Shown one piece after another: positions 42,710-51,167 of a stretch of 64,000 bases of DNA. Every line of letters begins with the position of its first letter. The first letter of the stretch is position 1. The stretch lies in assembly GCA_963737425.1 (NCBI GenBank), contig CAVTSX010000010.1:1054001-1118000 (forward strand). Direction: 5' to 3'. Both the position numbers and the translations under genes were made by a program. This DNA is from DASXRA01 sp963737425 (GTDB lineage: Bacteria > Actinomycetota > Actinomycetes > Mycobacteriales > Jatrophihabitantaceae). The notes under the pieces were generated by a model, which ran no database searches, was not told where the DNA came from, and was given only the letters and a program-made list of their open reading frames with translations.

Positions 42710-42979
42710 CTATCGGCGCAGGCCGAGTCGCTCGATGATCGACCGATACCGGTTGATATCGGTGCTGTGCAGGTAGTTGAGCAATCGTCGGCGCTGGCCG
42801 ACGAGCAGCAGCAGCCCGCGACGGCTGTGATGGTCGTGCTTGTGCGTCTTGAGATGCTCGGTGAGATCACGGATGCGCCGCGAAAGCAGGGCAACCTGCA
42901 CCTCGGCCGACCCGGTGTCGCCGTCGGCGGAACCGTACTCGGCGATGATCTGCTTCTTTACGTCGCTGGCCAGTGGCAC
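42710..42979 (-). CDS. rpsO: 30S ribosomal protein S15
   Basis: S15 is a primary 16S rRNA-binding protein of the small subunit. The 89-residue product has the full signature: GDTGSAEVQVALLSRRI, LTEHLKTHKHDHHSRRGLL and QRRRLLNYLHSTD. GTG 42979 lies behind AAGGAG at 6 nt. The longer reading frame upstream is not conserved. It sits between ribF and pnp. The leader of about 150 bp upstream probably contains the promoter. Confidence 0.97.
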   Translation of the reverse strand: MPLASDVKKQIIAEYGSADGDTGSAEVQVALLSRRIRDLTEHLKTHKHDHHSRRGLLLLVGQRRRLLNYLHSTDINRYRSIIERLGLRR

Positions 42980-43128
42980 GTACGACTCCTTCGTTGTCTC
43001 TGTGCAGGCGCACCCCACCGGTATTTGGCACGGCGGGAGAAGATACGTCCTGCGTTCGGCCGCGCGAGAATCACACGACACCGAGTTTCAGGGTATCAGC
43101 GCCCACGCGCCGTGGCCGAATCGGCACG

Positions 43129-44079
43129 TCAGGCAAGCAGCGCCCGAGCCTGCTTGACGTCGTCGGTCATCTGCTCGACGAGGGCTTCGACACTCGCGAA
43201 GCGTTCCATGCCGCGCAGGTGGTGTGCGAACTCGACGCCGAGCCCGTCGCCGTACAGATCGCCGTCGAAGTCCAGCACGAACGCCTCGACACGGCGCTGG
43301 CGCACCTCGAAAGTCGGATTTGTACCGACCGATATGGCCGCGATCCCGAGCCGGCCGTCGGGCACCGTGCGGCCCCACTCGTCCAGGCGATACACGTCGC
43401 CGGCGTAGACACCGTCAGCGGGCACCGCGGCCCAGGCATCGGTGCGCAGGTTGGCGGTCGGGAAGCCGAGCACACGCCCACGCTCGTCGCCCCGCTCGAC
43501 AATTCCGTCGAGCCGGTGCGGACGGCCCAGCGCGGCCGTGGCGGCGGCCGTGTCGCCTGCCTGCACGCACGAGCGGATGTAGGTGGCGCTCAGCGGCGTC
43601 TCGGCCGTGCGCAGCAGCGGGATCCCGTGCGCGCTGAAGCCGAATGTGCGGCCGTACTCGGCGAGGACCGCGATGTCGCCCGCCGCCTTGTGCCCGAAAC
43701 GGAAGTTCTCGCCGACGATGACCGCGGACGCGTGCAGCCTGGCGACCAGCGCCTCGTGGGCGAATTCGGCCGGCGAGAGCTGGGAGAAGTCGAGGGTGAA
43801 GGGCAGTGCGCAGAAGACGTCGACGCCGAGCTGTTCGACAAGCTCGGCCCGGCGAACCAGCGTGGTGAGCATCGGCGGGTGCGATCCCGGACGCACGACC
43901 TCGGACGGATGCGGTACGAATGTCAGCAAGACGCTCGGCACGCTCAGCGACGCCGCCAATTCGACGGCCTTGCCGATGATCTCGGCGTGGCCCCGATGTA
44001 CGCCGTCGAAGACTCCGATCGTCACGACGCAGCGACCCCACCCGTGCGGGACGTCGTCGAGTCCGTGCCAGCGTTGCAC
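43129..44079 (-). CDS. ribF: Bifunctional riboflavin kinase / FAD synthetase
   Basis: RibF phosphorylates riboflavin to FMN and adenylylates it to FAD. The N-terminal nucleotidyltransferase domain has VTIGVFDGVHRGH and GENFRFGHKAAGD. The C-terminal flavokinase domain (about 180-316) has VLGFPTANLRTD and GTNPTFEVRQRRVEAFVLDF. The length of 316 residues is standard. GTG 44079 was chosen because it keeps the usual N-terminus; the ribosome binding site is weak. It lies between truB and rpsO, the conserved actinobacterial order. Confidence 0.95.
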   Translation of the reverse strand: MQRWHGLDDVPHGWGRCVVTIGVFDGVHRGHAEIIGKAVELAASLSVPSVLLTFVPHPSEVVRPGSHPPMLTTLVRRAELVEQLGVDVFCALPFTLDFSQLSPAEFAHEALVARLHASAVIVGENFRFGHKAAGDIAVLAEYGRTFGFSAHGIPLLRTAETPLSATYIRSCVQAGDTAAATAALGRPHRLDGIVERGDERGRVLGFPTANLRTDAWAAVPADGVYAGDVYRLDEWGRTVPDGRLGIAAISVGTNPTFEVRQRRVEAFVLDFDGDLYGDGLGVEFAHHLRGMERFASVEALVEQMTDDVKQARALLA

Positions 44080-44120
44080 GTCGGTGAGCCTACTGGCCGC
44101 CCGCGACAGCCGTGGTCGCG

Positions 44121-45002
44121 TCAGCCTGCGGCCGCGAACACGAGCACCGGCCGGGCGAGGTCCTCGCTCTCCCGGAGCAGCGCAACGGCCGTGCCGTCCG
44201 GCGCGAGAGCGCCGTACGTGCCCGCGATTCCGGCCGCCTGCACGGCCTTGCCGTAGGACAAAGCGCGCGCTTCGTCCGCGGAAACGTCGCGAACGGTCAT
44301 CGTGGCTCGGATCGCGTCGGCGAGCGGCAGCGCGACCGGCTCGTCGAGCGTCGCGAGCTCGTCCAGCGTGCGTGCCACGGCAACCGTGAACGGGCCGACC
44401 CGCGTGCGCCGCAGCGCGATGAGGTGGCCGCCCACGCCGAGCGACACACCGATATCGCGCGCCAGCGCCCTGACATACGTGCCCGAGGAACACTCGACTT
44501 CGACATCGAAGTCGAGCAGGTCCGGGCTCGGCCTGCGCAGGCCGACGAGGTCGAATCGGCTCACCGTCACCGGGCGGGCGGCGAGCTCGACCCGCTCGCC
44601 GTCGCGCACCCGCCGATAGGACCGCCGCCCGCCGACCTTGATCGCCGAGACCGACGAGGGCACCTGCTCGATCTGGCCGGTCAGCGCCACCATCGCCCTC
44701 CGCAGATCGCCCTCGGCCACGCCGGCCGCCGATGCACCGTCGAGAACCTCGCCTTCGGCGTCGTCGGTCAGGGTCGACTGGCCCAGCCGGATCGACGCGG
44801 CATATGCCTTGTCGGCAAGGACAAGGTGATTCAACAGCCGGGTCGCCTTGTCGACGCCGAGGACGAGCACTCCGGTGGCCATCGGGTCGAGCGTGCCGGC
44901 ATGACCGACCCGCCGGGTGCCGGCGATGCGCCGTACCCGTGCCACCACGTCGTGCGAGGTGAGCCCGGCCGGCTTGTCGACGATCACCAGGCCCGAGGTC
45001 AT
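44121..45002 (-). CDS. truB: tRNA pseudouridine-55 synthase TruB
   Basis: TruB makes pseudouridine 55 in the T loop of tRNAs. Asp39 in RVGHAGTLDPMATGVL is the catalytic residue. IVDKPAGLTSHDVV at the N-terminus and the TYVRALARDIG stretch are typical. A C-terminal PUA-like segment follows. The 293-residue length is usual. ATG 45002 overlaps the MATE transporter stop by 4 bp, and ribF follows after 41 bp. Confidence 0.96.
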   Translation of the reverse strand: MTSGLVIVDKPAGLTSHDVVARVRRIAGTRRVGHAGTLDPMATGVLVLGVDKATRLLNHLVLADKAYAASIRLGQSTLTDDAEGEVLDGASAAGVAEGDLRRAMVALTGQIEQVPSSVSAIKVGGRRSYRRVRDGERVELAARPVTVSRFDLVGLRRPSPDLLDFDVEVECSSGTYVRALARDIGVSLGVGGHLIALRRTRVGPFTVAVARTLDELATLDEPVALPLADAIRATMTVRDVSADEARALSYGKAVQAAGIAGTYGALAPDGTAVALLRESEDLARPVLVFAAAG

Positions 45003-46306
45003 CGCTGCTCCCCCAGGACCAGCCAGCGACTGCCCTTCGTTCGCAACAGCATGCCGACGAAGCGCACTCCGATGAATGCCGTGAGCCCGGCCCACACGCC
45101 GCCGATGCCCCAATGCCAGTGCAGGGCCGCGAGGTTCAGCGGGGCGAACGCCCCGACCGCCGCGATGAGCGTGATCGTTCGCATGAATCCCAGGTCGCCT
45201 GCGCCGATCAGCACGCCGTCGAGTGCGAATACGACACCGGCCGCGGGCAGCATCCCGACGAACCAGGGCCAGAGCACATGTGCCTGATGCAGCACGGCGT
45301 GCGACGATGTGAACGCCTCCGGGACGAGGATCCATCCGGCGCCGAACATGATGGCGAACGCGCAGCCGGCCCACAGGCCGTAGCGGGTGACCTGCCACGC
45401 CATGCGCCGCGCAGAGGTCTCGTCGCTCGCGCCGAGCGCGGCGCCGACGAGTGACTGTGCAGCGATCGCGAACGAGTCCAGCAACAAGGCGGTGCACTCC
45501 CACAATTGCAGCCCGATCTGGTGCGCCGCGATCTGCGCGGTGCCCATGCGCGAGGCGACGCCCGCGGCGCTGAGGAACGCGATCTGAAACGCCGCGGAGC
45601 GCAGCACGAGATCACGTCCCATGATGAGCTGCGCCCGCATGGCCGTCCACATCGGACGAACCGACGAGCTCGCGCGGCGCAGCGCCCGCAGGAACAGCCC
45701 GCCGCCGACAACTTGCGCGGCGACGTTCGCGACAGCCGAGCCGTTGAGACCGAGATGCAGCGGATAGACCAGGATCGGCGACAGCGCCGCCGACAACGCG
45801 TTCGCCAGCAGCACGATGCGTACCGGCTGGCGAGTCTCCTGCACACCGCGCATCCAGCCGTTGCCGGCCAGCACGAGCAGCACCCCGGGCATACCCAGGA
45901 CGGCAATGCGAAACCAGGACTCGGCCGCGTGCTGCGTAGCCGGGTTTGCCCCGGCGAGCAGCCGGATCGCCGGATGGGCCAGCGCCTCGCCCAGACCGAT
46001 CACACCCACGCCGATGACGAGCGCCAACCAGGATGCCTGGACTCCCTCGTTGAGCGCCGCATCGTGGCGGCCGGCGCCGAACCATCTCGCGGCCCGGCTG
46101 GTGGTGCCGTACTCGACGAATTCGCCGATGAGCAGCAACAACGCCATGAGCGCTCCCGCCACGCCGAGGCCCGCCAGCGCCACCGCGCCGAGATGGCCGA
46201 CGACCGCGGTGTCGACGAGCACGTACAGCGGCTCGGCGGCGAGCACCACGAACGCCGACGCGGCGAGCCCGACTATCCGGCGCGTCGACACATCCGTCGC
46301 AGTCAC
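44999..46306 (-). CDS. dinF: MATE family efflux transporter (DinF type)
   Basis: This is a cation-coupled multidrug exporter of 435 residues, about twelve membrane segments and two MatE repeats. The first repeat contains LYVLVDTAVVGHLGAVALAGL and the second LLLDSFAIAAQSLVGAALGA. GTG 46306 has AAGGAT 7 nt upstream. The dinF-truB adjacency is also seen in mycobacterial gene order around infB. Here it overlaps truB by 4 bp. The transported compound is unknown. Confidence 0.92.
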   Translation of the reverse strand: MTATDVSTRRIVGLAASAFVVLAAEPLYVLVDTAVVGHLGAVALAGLGVAGALMALLLLIGEFVEYGTTSRAARWFGAGRHDAALNEGVQASWLALVIGVGVIGLGEALAHPAIRLLAGANPATQHAAESWFRIAVLGMPGVLLVLAGNGWMRGVQETRQPVRIVLLANALSAALSPILVYPLHLGLNGSAVANVAAQVVGGGLFLRALRRASSSVRPMWTAMRAQLIMGRDLVLRSAAFQIAFLSAAGVASRMGTAQIAAHQIGLQLWECTALLLDSFAIAAQSLVGAALGASDETSARRMAWQVTRYGLWAGCAFAIMFGAGWILVPEAFTSSHAVLHQAHVLWPWFVGMLPAAGVVFALDGVLIGAGDLGFMRTITLIAAVGAFAPLNLAALHWHWGIGGVWAGLTAFIGVRFVGMLLRTKGSRWLVLGEQR

Positions 46307-46388
46307 GGCTGGATCCTTCCGTACGCGACGCACGCGGCCGCCCGCGCCGGCGGCGCGCGTGGCGTGAGACGTAGTTCTCGCTGACCGC

Positions 46389-46919
46389 CTAGACCGGACG
46401 GTGCATGATCAGCAGGTCGACCAGCCCTTCGGTGGGATGGCGAAAGCCCTGCGGCACCGTGCCGATCGTGGTGAAGCCGAGGTCGTGGTACAGCTTGATC
46501 GCATACACATTCGTGGCTGCGACGGCATTGAAGGTGATGCCCAGATAGCCGGACTCCCGCGCCCGGTTCACGCTGTGGGCAACGAGCACCCGGCCGATGC
46601 CGCGCCCGTGGCGCGCCGGGTCGACCATGTACGAGGCGTTCGCGATGTGCGCGCCCGGGCCTGCGTGATTGGGTCCGAGGTGGTAGATGCCCACGACGTT
46701 GTCACCGTCGGCGGCGAGCCAGGTCTGCGCGGGCGCGGGCGCGAGCCACGACGTGCGGGCATCGTCTGAGGTCGTATCCGGGTCGTAGGCGAACGTGTCT
46801 CCGGCAGCGACGACGGCCTGCCAGATCGGCCAGATACGCGGCCAGTCGGCGGCGCCCGCCAATCGGATGTCGAGACCGTCGGCCCGCCGGGCGCGATCAG
46901 TCGGCGTCGGTGATCTCAC
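46389..46919 (-). CDS. GNAT acetyltransferase (phosphinothricin-type)
   Basis: This is a single GNAT domain, about 176 residues. It includes IWPIWQAVVAAGDTFAYDPDTT, the acetyl-CoA loop VDPARHGRGIGRVLVAHSV and LYHDLGFTTIGTVPQGFRHP, resembling PAT-type N-acetyltransferases. The start is uncertain. GTG 46919 overlaps rbfA by 23 bp, and no good ribosome binding site exists. It sits where actinobacteria usually carry a DHH phosphoesterase (nrnA) between rbfA and dinF. The substrate is unknown. Confidence 0.85.
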   Translation of the reverse strand: MRSPTPTDRARRADGLDIRLAGAADWPRIWPIWQAVVAAGDTFAYDPDTTSDDARTSWLAPAPAQTWLAADGDNVVGIYHLGPNHAGPGAHIANASYMVDPARHGRGIGRVLVAHSVNRARESGYLGITFNAVAATNVYAIKLYHDLGFTTIGTVPQGFRHPTEGLVDLLIMHRPV

Positions 46920-47334
46920 GGGGCTCACGATATGGGTTCGGGTCGCCCGCGGGCATCGCATTTTCCCGGATCTTCTCGACCACTGCGTCGGCCTGGGCGG
47001 CAACAGCCAGCAGGTCCTCGATGTGCTTCCTGCTCTCGGGCAGCGAGTCGGCGATGAACGTGAGCGTCGGGGTGAAACGAACGCCGGTCTGGCGGCCGAC
47101 CTCACTGCGCAGCACGCCCTTGGCCGACTCCAGTGCAGCGGCGGAGGCCACGCGCTCGTCGTCGGAGCCGAGCACTGTGTAGAAGAGGGTCGCGTCGTGC
47201 AGATCACCCGACAGCCGCACGTCGGTGATCGTCACCATCCCGAGGCGCGGGTCCTTGACCTGCATCTCGATCGTGGACGCAACGATTTGCTTGATCCGCC
47301 CGGCAAGGCGGCGCGCACGTCCGGGATCAGCCAT
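46897..47334 (-). CDS. rbfA: 30S ribosome-binding factor RbfA
   Basis: RbfA helps mature the 16S rRNA 5' end of the small subunit. The 145-residue KH-like protein has RARRLAGRIKQIVAST, DPRLGMVTITDVRLSGDL and RFTPTLTFIADSLPES, all conserved. ATG 47334 lies 14 bp after the DUF503 stop, and infB is one gene upstream. The acidic C-terminal tail is as usual in actinobacteria. Confidence 0.95.
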   Translation of the reverse strand: MADPGRARRLAGRIKQIVASTIEMQVKDPRLGMVTITDVRLSGDLHDATLFYTVLGSDDERVASAAALESAKGVLRSEVGRQTGVRFTPTLTFIADSLPESRKHIEDLLAVAAQADAVVEKIRENAMPAGDPNPYREPREITDAD

Positions 47335-47348
47335 TTACGTTCTCCCTC

Positions 47349-47648
47349 TCAGTTCAGATCGTCGTCGTCGAGCACGCGATGTCGGGCCGACAGCAGCTCG
47401 ATCTCGCCGCGGCCGGCGACGAACTGTTCGCACCGCTCAAGTACCTCGACAACATGGCGGTGCGTGGAGGCAACTGCCGCAACGCCAAGCTCAGCACGCC
47501 GATGCAGATCGACGTCTCCGGTTTCTGCTGCGGCGACCTCGAAGCGCCGCCGTAGGTCGGCAACTATCGGGCGCACGATCGCCCGCTTCTGCTTCAGCGA
47601 GTGGACGTCGCCCAGCAGCAAGTCAAGCGCCAGGGTGCCGATCACCAT
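47349..47648 (-). CDS. DUF503 (YlxP-like) protein
   Basis: This is a 99-residue ferredoxin-like protein starting MVIGTLALDLLLGDVHSLKQK, the DUF503 signature, with a basic RPIVADLRRRFEVAAAE helix. YlxP-like proteins sit next to rbfA and infB in many Gram-positives and are linked to ribosome assembly. ATG 47648 is favoured by AGGGAG 7 nt upstream over GTG 47657. It is in the infB-DUF503-rbfA series on one strand. Confidence 0.93.
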   Translation of the reverse strand: MVIGTLALDLLLGDVHSLKQKRAIVRPIVADLRRRFEVAAAETGDVDLHRRAELGVAAVASTHRHVVEVLERCEQFVAGRGEIELLSARHRVLDDDDLN

Positions 47649-47733
47649 GGCGCGCACTCCCTCTCTGCCCGGGTGAGGGTGTTGCGCAGTCGCCCAGCCG
47701 GCTCCTGCGCAACGACACCTCGTTTCCCGCCAA

Positions 47734-50559
47734 TCAGGCGCGCGGCTTCTCGCGCTGCTCGAATGTCTCGATCACGTCGTCGACCTTGATGTCGTTGTAC
47801 GACCCGAGCCCGATACCGCATTCGAAGCCTTCGCGGACCTCCGTCGCGTCGTCCTTGAACCGCCGCAGGGACTCGACGGTCAGGTTGTCGGCGACGACGA
47901 CACCGTCACGGATCAGCCGCGCCTTGCTGTTGCGCCGGATGATTCCGGTGCGGACGAGCGAGCCCGCCACGTTGCCGACACGCGGCACCCGGAACACCTC
48001 GCGTACTTCGGCCGTGCCGAGCTGCACCTCTTCGAACTCGGGCTTGAGCATGCCCTTGAGCGCAGCCTCGATCTCGTCGATTGCCTGGTAAATGACCGTG
48101 TAGTAGCGGATGTCGACGCCCTCGCGCTCGGCGGCCTCACGCGCCTTGCCCTCGGGCCGGACGTTGAAGCCGATGACCACCGCATCTGATGCGATCGCGA
48201 GGTTGATGTCGTTCTCGGTGATCGCGCCGACGCCGCGGCCGATGACGCGCAGCGAGACCTCGTCGCTGGTCTCCGGGCCGACATCGATCTTGACAAGAGC
48301 GTCCTCGAGCGCCTCGACCGAACCCGACACGTCGCCCTTGATGATGAGGTTCAGTTGCTGGACCTCACCGGCTGCAAGCGCCTTGTCGAGATCATCGAGC
48401 GAGATCCGCCGCCGGCTGGCCGCCAACTGCGCATTGCGCTCGCGCGCCTGGCGCCGGTCGGCGATCTGGCGGGCGATGCGGTCCTCGTCCACGACGAGGA
48501 ACGAGTCGCCGGCGCCGGGCACCGAGGTCAGACCCAGCACCTGGACCGGCCGCGAGGGGCCGGCCACGTCGACGTGGTCACCGTTCTCGTCGAGCATCGC
48601 TCGCACTCGGCCGAATGCGTCACTGGCCACCACCGAGTCGCCGATGTGCAGCGTGCCGCGCTGGACGAGCAGCGATGCCACCGGGCCACGGCCACGGTCC
48701 AGGCGCGCCTCAATGACGATGCCCTGTGCGTCCTGACCCGGGTTGGCGCGAAGGTCGAGCGACGCGTCGGCCGTGAGCAGGATGCCTTCGAGCAGGCCCT
48801 CGATGTTGATGTTCGCGCGTGCGGACACGTTGATGAACATCGTGTCGCCGCCGTACTCCTCGGCCACCAGGCCGTACTCGGTGAGCTGCTGGCGCACCTT
48901 GTCGGGGTTGGCGCCCTCCTTGTCGATCTTGTTGACCGCCACCACCACCGGCACGTCGGCCGCCTGGGCATGGTTGAGCGCCTCGATCGTCTGCGGCATG
49001 ACACCGTCGTCGGCGGCCACGACCAGCACGACGATGTCGGTCGTGGACGCGCCACGAGCACGCATCGCGGTGAAGGCCTCGTGACCGGGCGTGTCGATGA
49101 ACGTGATAGCCCGGTCGGAGCCCTCGTGCTCGACGTGCACCTGGTACGCACCGATGTGCTGGGTGATGCCGCCCGCTTCGTCGCCCATCACGTTCGTCTT
49201 GCGGATCGCATCGAGCAGTCGCGTCTTTCCGTGGTCGACGTGACCCATGACGGTCACCACCGGCGGGCGCGCCACGAGGTCGCCCTCGACCCCTTCGTCC
49301 GACCCGAAGGTGAGGTCGAAAGAGTCGAGTAGCTCGCGGTCCTCGTCTTCGGGGCTGACCACCTGGATGGTGTAGTTCAGCTCCGCGCCGAGCAGTTGCA
49401 GGGTGTCTTCGTTCACCGACTGGGTGGCCGTGACCATCTCACCGAGGTGGAAGAGCACGGTGACCAGCGAGGCCGGGTTGGCATCGATCTTCTCGGCGAA
49501 GTCGGTCAGCGACGCCCCGCGCGGCAGCCGCAGGATGTCGCCGCTTCCGCGAGGAACCTGCACGCCGCCGATGGACGGCGCCTGCATGTTGTCGAACTCC
49601 TGACGCCGCTGCTTCTTGCTCTTGCGACCGCGAGTGGGGCGTCCGCCCTGACGACCGAACGCACCGGCGGTGCCGGCGCCGCGGCCGCGGCCACCGCCGC
49701 CGGGACGACCGCCGCCGCCGGGACCACCGCGGAAGCCACCACCTGGACCACCGCCACCGGGACCTCCGCCGCCGCCCGGACCGCCACCTGGCCCGCCGCG
49801 GTAGCCGCCACCACCACCGCCGCCGCCGGGACGTCCGCCGGGGGCGCCTGGCCGCCCGCCGCCGCCGGGTCCACCACCCGGTCCGCCCCGGAAGCCACCG
49901 CCGGGGCGCTGGCCACCGGGACGGCCAGAGGAAGCACCTGGGCTGGGACGAGGCGGCATCATGCCGGGGTTCGGACGCGGGCCGCCGGGCCGAGGCGGCA
50001 TGCCGCCTGGGGTCGGGCCGCCCGGCCGAGGAGCGGCCGGACGCGGCGCGGGTGCTCCCCCGCCAACGCCGAACGGATTGTTGGCAACGCGCGGTGCAGG
50101 ACGGGTCGGCACCGGCCTGGGGCCGGGTGCTGGGGCCGCCGGGCTGGCCGGGCTAGCTGGACTGGCCGGTGCGGCTGGAGTGGCCGGGCCAGCCGCGGGA
50201 GCAGGTGCGGCGCCCGGTCGCGGCATCGCGGGCGGTGCGGGGGGTTCGGCCGGTGGCGCCTGCGGCACTGCTTCGGCAGGTGCCGGCGGGGGCGCCTGCG
50301 TCGGCGCAGCCGCCACGACGGGCTCGGCGGGCGCGGCAACCGGCGGTGCAGCGGCCTTCTTCGCCGGAGCCTTCTTGGCCGGAGCCTTCTTGGCCGCAGC
50401 TGGGGGGAACGCTTCCCGAAGCCGGCGCGCGACAGGTGCTTCGACTGTCGACGACGCGCTCTTGACGAACTCGCCTAACTCGTTGAGCTTCGCGAGAACG
50501 TCCTTGCTGGTGACGCCGAGCTCCTTTGCGAGCTCATGTACGCGGGCCTTGCCTGCCAC
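47734..50559 (-). CDS. infB: Translation initiation factor IF-2
   Basis: IF-2 is the GTPase that places initiator tRNA on the small subunit. In the 941-residue protein, the N-terminal IF2-N helix domain (1-50) is followed by an Ala/Pro/Lys linker (55-180) and a Gly-Arg-rich stretch (about 180-310). G1 GHVDHGKT lies at 439-446, then DTPGHEAF and NKIDK-type motifs. GTG 50559 has TAAGGAG 5 nt upstream. The low-complexity linker is longer than in E. coli and typical for actinobacteria. Confidence 0.97.
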   Translation of the reverse strand: MAGKARVHELAKELGVTSKDVLAKLNELGEFVKSASSTVEAPVARRLREAFPPAAAKKAPAKKAPAKKAAAPPVAAPAEPVVAAAPTQAPPPAPAEAVPQAPPAEPPAPPAMPRPGAAPAPAAGPATPAAPASPASPASPAAPAPGPRPVPTRPAPRVANNPFGVGGGAPAPRPAAPRPGGPTPGGMPPRPGGPRPNPGMMPPRPSPGASSGRPGGQRPGGGFRGGPGGGPGGGGRPGAPGGRPGGGGGGGGYRGGPGGGPGGGGGPGGGGPGGGFRGGPGGGGRPGGGGRGRGAGTAGAFGRQGGRPTRGRKSKKQRRQEFDNMQAPSIGGVQVPRGSGDILRLPRGASLTDFAEKIDANPASLVTVLFHLGEMVTATQSVNEDTLQLLGAELNYTIQVVSPEDEDRELLDSFDLTFGSDEGVEGDLVARPPVVTVMGHVDHGKTRLLDAIRKTNVMGDEAGGITQHIGAYQVHVEHEGSDRAITFIDTPGHEAFTAMRARGASTTDIVVLVVAADDGVMPQTIEALNHAQAADVPVVVAVNKIDKEGANPDKVRQQLTEYGLVAEEYGGDTMFINVSARANINIEGLLEGILLTADASLDLRANPGQDAQGIVIEARLDRGRGPVASLLVQRGTLHIGDSVVASDAFGRVRAMLDENGDHVDVAGPSRPVQVLGLTSVPGAGDSFLVVDEDRIARQIADRRQARERNAQLAASRRRISLDDLDKALAAGEVQQLNLIIKGDVSGSVEALEDALVKIDVGPETSDEVSLRVIGRGVGAITENDINLAIASDAVVIGFNVRPEGKAREAAEREGVDIRYYTVIYQAIDEIEAALKGMLKPEFEEVQLGTAEVREVFRVPRVGNVAGSLVRTGIIRRNSKARLIRDGVVVADNLTVESLRRFKDDATEVREGFECGIGLGSYNDIKVDDVIETFEQREKPRA

Positions 50560-50573
50560 TGGACTCCTTAAGA

Positions 50574-50599
50574 GGACCGGGCGGCATCCCGCTCGGTCC
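50574..50599 (-). promoter_or_regulatory. Hairpin in the infB leader
   Basis: On the minus strand, GGACCG and CGGTCC plus inner GCGG and CCGC pair around GATG with one mismatch. The hairpin is 15-40 nt upstream of the infB start codon, close to the ribosome binding site. It might modulate translation or be a leftover terminator of ylxR. Confidence 0.35.
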
Positions 50600-50736
50600 G
50601 ACTAGACGGGGGTCTTGCTCATCGCTGGCGCTTCATCGAGTGCCCATAGCTCTTCTGCTCCCCTGCGGACCTCGGCTCGCGGCGAAGATCTCGTCGCGGG
50701 CCGGCAAGGCGGGCCGGGTGCCTACCTTGCTCGTTT

Positions 50737-51159
50737 CTATTGCGGGTTTGCTCGGCGTGGCTCACCTCGGTGCGGCTCACCACGTCGTGCAGCCGAGTGT
50801 GCTGCCACGTATTCGCGTACCGGCGCCGGATCAAGCGCGCCGGGCGCCTTCAGCGCCCGAGCGAATGCCTGGCGTCGCTGCGCGAGTGCCACGCACTGCG
50901 GATCGAGGTGCAGCCAGGCGCCTCGACCGAGTGCGCGGCGACGTGGATCCGGAACCACCGGCACAGACCCCGTTGCCACGAAAGCCTGATCCGACGGCGC
51001 CGATGCCACGACGACACGAAGCAACTCGGCGGCCGCAGCCCGTCGCCGGCAACCGATACACATGCGGACAGGAACTCGAACCTGCCGCGTGACAGCACCG
51101 GCGTGCGCTTGCGACGCCCGCCGGGCAGCATCAGATGCCGTCGTCGACCTAACGACCAC
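50737..51159 (-). CDS. ylxR: YlxR family (DUF448) RNA-binding protein
   Basis: YlxR is a small protein between nusA and infB that binds RNase P RNA or nucleic acid in some bacteria. The core is VPVRMCIGCRRRAAAAELLRVV and GRGAWLHLDPQCVALAQRR, with the family's GRGAYLH-type motif. The start is GTG 51159, 8 bp after nusA, or the internal ATG 51063, which would remove part of the core (VPVR). The 140-residue product ends in an Arg/Glu/Pro-rich tail. Gene order nusA-ylxR-infB is universal. Confidence 0.9.
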   Translation of the reverse strand: MVVRSTTASDAARRASQAHAGAVTRQVRVPVRMCIGCRRRAAAAELLRVVVASAPSDQAFVATGSVPVVPDPRRRALGRGAWLHLDPQCVALAQRRQAFARALKAPGALDPAPVREYVAAHSAARRGEPHRGEPRRANPQ

Positions 51160-51167
51160 CGGTGAGT

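Noticed and set aside
42980..43128. S15 autoregulatory leader in front of rpsO
   Set aside because: No pseudoknot or 16S-like binding structure could be identified by eye; only promoter-like sequence was seen.
49659..49937. Gly/Arg-rich tandem repeats in infB considered as a repeat array or CRISPR
   Set aside because: It is a low-complexity coding stretch (linker of IF-2) with degenerate GGN codons, not a spacer-repeat array.
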